NCBI GenBank assembly: GCA_963969365.1
Contig: OZ017751.1
Span: 2,294,001-2,358,000 of the forward strand
Source: Asterochloris sp. CNOR1
Lineage: Eukaryota; Chlorophyta; Trebouxiophyceae; Trebouxiales; Trebouxiaceae
DNA: 64,000 bases
Reading direction: 5' to 3'
The position numbers and the translations under genes are program-made. Positions 62,966 to 64,000 of the stretch are shown piece after piece; the first letter of the stretch is position 1; each line of letters opens with the position of its first letter. Below the pieces are notes generated by a model. It was not told the origin of the DNA and did not search any database. It saw only the letters and a list, made by a program, of their open reading frames with translations.

Positions 62966-64000
62966 ATGAACTCCAAGCAAGGCAGCGGCAAGAAGCCATT
63001 GCAGGAGCGCAACTTTGAAGTTGTTGTCAATCACATCACCACCAACGAAGACCAGCTGCCTCAGGTCTCGCAGCAGAGCGTGGCAGCCTTGAAGAATGTC
63101 TTTGGAAACAACATGAAGAAGTATTCAGGTACCTTTCACCACAAAGCTGGCAATGACCACGTACACTTCCTTGTGATGTCTGAGGCTCCCAAGACCAAGA
63201 GCGCTGTCAAAGCCCGCATTGCTGCCTCCATGGCACCCATATTTGGCACAGAGACTGGCTTTGTGGAGGTGAAGTTGTTCAACGAGTTGAAAGCAGATGC
63301 TGGACCAGCTCGCGGCCTGAAGGGGCTTGGCGACTACAGGTCACTGTACGTGAACAACAACGACCATGCAAATCACCGCCCAGAGGATCCTGGGCACAGG
63401 ACAGTGGAGTTCATGTGCGGTGGAGATTGGGAGATCTCGCATGGAGGTCTCAGGAAGAGCGCTGGACGACAAGGCCCAGTGCAAGTGGTCACAGCAGCTG
63501 TCAAGGCAGGGACTCCAGAACTTCAATGCAAGACGTATGAGGAATATGAGCGTCTGATGGAAGCTGCCGCAGACAGTGTGAAATGCACCAAGTCCGACTT
63601 GCCGAGGGTGTTCATCAAGAGCTCGAGCTCCAACACTGTGTCAAGGCGTGTGCAAGGCAACATGATTTGCAATCCTGCCTATGATGAGGAGGAGTTCAGA
63701 GCCCTCCCAAAGGAGCAGCAGACTCGCCAGCGAGAGCGCTCCATGAAGTACCTGCAAGGGCCCAATGGAAGCCTGCGAGAGGAACGTATGGTCGCTCATG
63801 AGTTTTTGGAGGCACACCCTCCTGACTTTCGTCGCCTCAGACTCCTGGAGCCTATCAGGAAGTTGCAGTCTGGACCTGGCGGCCTTTCGCTGACCAAGCT
63901 GAAGCAGTACTATGAGGAGGCATTTATCAATCTGTTTGAGGACCTCCCACCTCCTGGATGGATGGCTGGGCGTGCGCCAGCAAGGACATGTGTCACTTAC
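62966..64000 (+). CDS. Intact copy 2 of duplicated gene with HUH-like motif (3' end outside window)
   Basis: I read this frame codon by codon from the ATG at 62966. It stays open for 345 codons to the last base, so the stop lies outside the window; by comparison with copy 1 only about 17 codons are missing. It starts MNSKQGSGKKPLQERNFEVV. NDHVHFLVMSEAPKTKSAVK contains H-V-H after a beta strand, and GLGDYRSLYVNNNDHANHRP follows about 65 residues later with a conserved tyrosine. This spacing recalls rolling-circle Rep proteins of the HUH class (motif II, then a catalytic tyrosine), but the usual Lys or His after the tyrosine is Asn here. The second half (AGTPELQCKTYEEYERLMEA, PAYDEEEFRALPKEQQTRQR, LLEPIRKLQSGPGG, DLPPPGWMAGRAPARTC) is unknown. 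No Walker motif or helicase is seen. The HUH reading is a hypothesis; the gene itself is well supported by conservation between copies. Confidence 0.65.
   Translation, partial: MNSKQGSGKKPLQERNFEVVVNHITTNEDQLPQVSQQSVAALKNVFGNNMKKYSGTFHHKAGNDHVHFLVMSEAPKTKSAVKARIAASMAPIFGTETGFVEVKLFNELKADAGPARGLKGLGDYRSLYVNNNDHANHRPEDPGHRTVEFMCGGDWEISHGGLRKSAGRQGPVQVVTAAVKAGTPELQCKTYEEYERLMEAAADSVKCTKSDLPRVFIKSSSSNTVSRRVQGNMICNPAYDEEEFRALPKEQQTRQRERSMKYLQGPNGSLREERMVAHEFLEAHPPDFRRLRLLEPIRKLQSGPGGLSLTKLKQYYEEAFINLFEDLPPPGWMAGRAPARTCVTY

Noticed and set aside
62966-63400. Calling the duplicated gene a proven rolling-circle Rep
   Set aside because: The HVH motif and a tyrosine are conserved, but the usual Lys or His after the tyrosine is Asn in both copies and no helicase is present; kept as a hypothesis only.
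62966-63400. Argonaute N-terminal domain for the same gene
   Set aside because: QERNFEVVVNHI loosely recalls the Argonaute N domain start, but no PAZ or PIWI blocks follow.

Overview
The window looks like nuclear DNA of a green alga, most likely a chlorophyte of the Trebouxiophyceae type; this placement is inferred, not proven. Genes are split into many short exons with GT-AG introns, and acceptors are almost always a pyrimidine run ending in TGCAG. A chlorophyll b reductase, a plastid-type 3-dehydroquinate synthase and a lumenal FKBP with a twin-arginine transit peptide show a chlorophyll-b plastid. A haem O synthase with a mitochondrial presequence shows ordinary respiration. Because genes are spliced, most coordinates give the span from first to last supported exon, and 5' ends are often uncertain.

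Left part (1-13.7 kb): a very large plus-strand gene for a ciliary central-apparatus protein of the DLEC1/CFAP81 family runs convergently into a small minus-strand thylakoid-lumen FKBP.

Accessory region (13.8-28.5 kb): this is a cluster of mobile or effector-like genes. It holds a frameshifted copy of a duplicated gene with an HUH-like motif (13,976-15,035); a Crypton-type tyrosine recombinase gene with a C-terminal GCR1_C-like domain (15,588-18,693, minus); a second NDC10-type recombinase gene in head-to-head orientation (19,074-21,257, plus); a Ty3/gypsy RNase H relic (21,385-21,891); an orphan single-exon membrane-anchored ORF (22,102-23,064); and a gene with the full layout of Crinkler-RHS effectors, i.e. 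ubiquitin-like header, nuclear-localisation linker, P-loop NTPase and RHS-type nuclease-like tail (24,679-28,485).

Housekeeping block (28.9-54.7 kb): COX10, DHQS, an NYC1-type chlorophyll b reductase, an unrecognised gene, casein kinase II alpha, a CAF1 deadenylase, a 7-kb ferric-chelate reductase of the FRO/NOX superfamily, and a divergent secreted or membrane protein. DHQS/NYC1 and ferric reductase/membrane protein are head-to-head pairs with 84 and 175 bp between start codons.

Right part (55-64 kb): a 5'-truncated, frameshifted LINE; a minus-strand cysteine-rich gene; a 1,388-bp inverted repeat with about 99% identical arms around a 942-bp spacer; and, directly abutting the right arm, a second and intact copy of the HUH-like gene that stays open for 345 codons to the end of the window.
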